From: Hymenobacter armeniacus
Lineage (GTDB): Bacteria > Bacteroidota > Bacteroidia > Cytophagales > Hymenobacteraceae
DNA: 64,000 bases
NCBI RefSeq assembly: GCF_014699055.1
Contig: NZ_JACXAC010000006.1
Location: forward strand, 496,001-560,000
Direction: 5' to 3'
The position numbers and the translations under genes are program-made. Positions 63,183-64,000 of this stretch are shown here, in pieces. The notes under the pieces were generated by a model. It was not told where the DNA came from and made no database searches. It was given only the letters and a program-made list of their open reading frames with translations. How positions within the stretch are numbered: the first letter of the stretch is position 1; every line of letters begins with the position of its first letter.

Positions 63183-64000
63183 GTGGATATTCTCTTGATT
63201 GGCGGCGGCTTAGCCGGTTTGGCGGCGGCCCTGGACCTGGCCGCCCGCGGCCACCGCGTGGCGGTGGTGGAACGCAAGCACTACCCCTTCCACAAGGTGT
63301 GCGGCGAGTACGTGAGCAACGAAGTGCTCCCCTACCTGCGCCGCCTCGGGGCCGACCCGGCCGCGTTGGCGCCGGCGGCCATCGGGCGGTTTGAGTTGTC
63401 GTCGCCGGGCGGGCGCACGCTCACGGCGCCGCTCGATTTGGGCGGCTTTGGGGTGAGCCGCTACCGGCTCGACGACTTCCTCTACCAGACAGCGCAAGCG
63501 CGCGGCGTCGAGTTCTACCTGAAAAGCACGGTGACCGACGTGGCCTACGAAGCCGCCACCGACCAGCACCGCGTGGCCCTGGCCGATGGCCGCCAGCTCA
63601 CGGCCCGCGTGGTGCTGGGCACCTACGGCAAGCGCGCCAACCTCGACCGGCAGCTGCAACGCGGCTTTTTTGCGCAGCGCTCGCCCTACCTGGGGGTGAA
63701 ATACCACTTGCGCCTGCCGGGCTTTGCGCGCGACGTGATTGCTCTGCACAACTTTGCCGACGGCTACGCGGGCATCTCGGCCATCGAGGAAGACAAGCTG
63801 TGCTTTTGCTACCTCACCACCCGCGAAAACCTGCGGCGCCACGGCACCATTCCGGCCATGGAAGCCGCGGTGCTGGCCCGCAACCCGCGCCTGCGCGAGA
63901 TTCTGGACACGGCCGAGGTGCTGTATCCGCAGCCGGAAGTCATCAACGAGATTTCGTTTGCGCCCAAGCAGCCGGTGGAGCAGCACATCCTGATGGTGGG
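63183..64000 (+). CDS. geranylgeranyl-reductase-family flavoprotein (3' cut by window)
   Basis: Starts at GTG 63183, directly after an in-frame TAG, and runs off the window end (272 residues visible). The FAD loop DILLIGGGLAGLAAALDLAA is followed by HYPFHKVCGEYVSNEVLPYL, the KxCGE signature of the geranylgeranyl reductase / digeranylgeranylglycerophospholipid reductase group. Such enzymes reduce or oxidise isoprenoid or polyketide double bonds, for example in pigment pathways of this phylum. The downstream genes that would settle this lie outside the window. Confidence 0.82.
   Translation, partial: MDILLIGGGLAGLAAALDLAARGHRVAVVERKHYPFHKVCGEYVSNEVLPYLRRLGADPAALAPAAIGRFELSSPGGRTLTAPLDLGGFGVSRYRLDDFLYQTAQARGVEFYLKSTVTDVAYEAATDQHRVALADGRQLTARVVLGTYGKRANLDRQLQRGFFAQRSPYLGVKYHLRLPGFARDVIALHNFADGYAGISAIEEDKLCFCYLTTRENLRRHGTIPAMEAAVLARNPRLREILDTAEVLYPQPEVINEISFAPKQPVEQHILMV

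Overview
The window looks like chromosome from a Bacteroidota of the Hymenobacter type (order Cytophagales). It is GC-rich by eye. Several predicted secreted proteins end in type IX secretion (T9SS) sorting domains of type A or type B. Some starts are preceded by the Bacteroidota -33 TTG / -7 TAnnTTTG promoter form. The regulators (LytTR pairs, NarL-type regulators, hybrid kinases, ECF sigma) are typical of that group. The genus call is inference; no rRNA or tRNA gene was recognised.

Layout. 1-3669 (minus): a KaiC-type ATPase cut by the window edge, a small SciP/DUF1153-like protein and a LytS/LytTR-type two-component pair. 3958-7450 (plus): a di-haem peroxidase-like lipoprotein, a tiny lipoprotein and a T9SS type B surface protein. 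7596-14592 (plus): a tightly coupled cluster with a PqqD-like protein, an ATP-grasp ligase, a PLP decarboxylase, a urea-transporter/M23-peptidase fusion, a TPR/beta-barrel protein and a TPR protein. 14807-17634: an orphan T9SS tail, class II fructose-bisphosphate aldolase and an aldo/keto reductase. 17746-28103 (minus): a seven-gene operon with a lipoprotein (degenerate vWA), a 3-TM protein, a tubulin-like GTPase, a very large actin/Hsp70-like ATPase, an anchored linker protein, and a MotA-like and a MotB-like protein. This is the best candidate for an undescribed envelope-spanning, ion-driven system related to but distinct from Zorya.

28397-38621: small genes and housekeeping, including an STAS-like protein, ferredoxin-NADP reductase plus 2Fe-2S ferredoxin separated by an 8-bp tandem repeat, an ECF sigma/anti-sigma pair, DUF1223 and SnoaL-like exported proteins, a KdsC-type phosphatase, two divergent NarL-type regulators (one with a degenerate receiver), a DUF1345 membrane protein and nicotinate phosphoribosyltransferase. 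38745-49391 (minus) is a purine operon: purL-purQ-purC/E fusion-NTF2-like-purD-purN-purF-purM. 49565-51923 (minus) is pyrD-pyrF-pyrE, preceded by a promoter and an intrinsic terminator that could form an attenuating leader.

52461-64000: a lipoprotein DNA/RNA nuclease, three T9SS-sorted surface proteins, a sigma-54 activator next to a soluble hybrid histidine kinase, a 35-residue membrane protein, and the start of a geranylgeranyl-reductase-like flavoprotein cut by the window end.

Intergenic gaps repeatedly hold long inverted repeats of two or three families (GAGACGC... and TGCTGAGCGCAG...). Inside the motor/cytoskeleton operon every gap longer than about 90 bp holds one, each of a different sequence.
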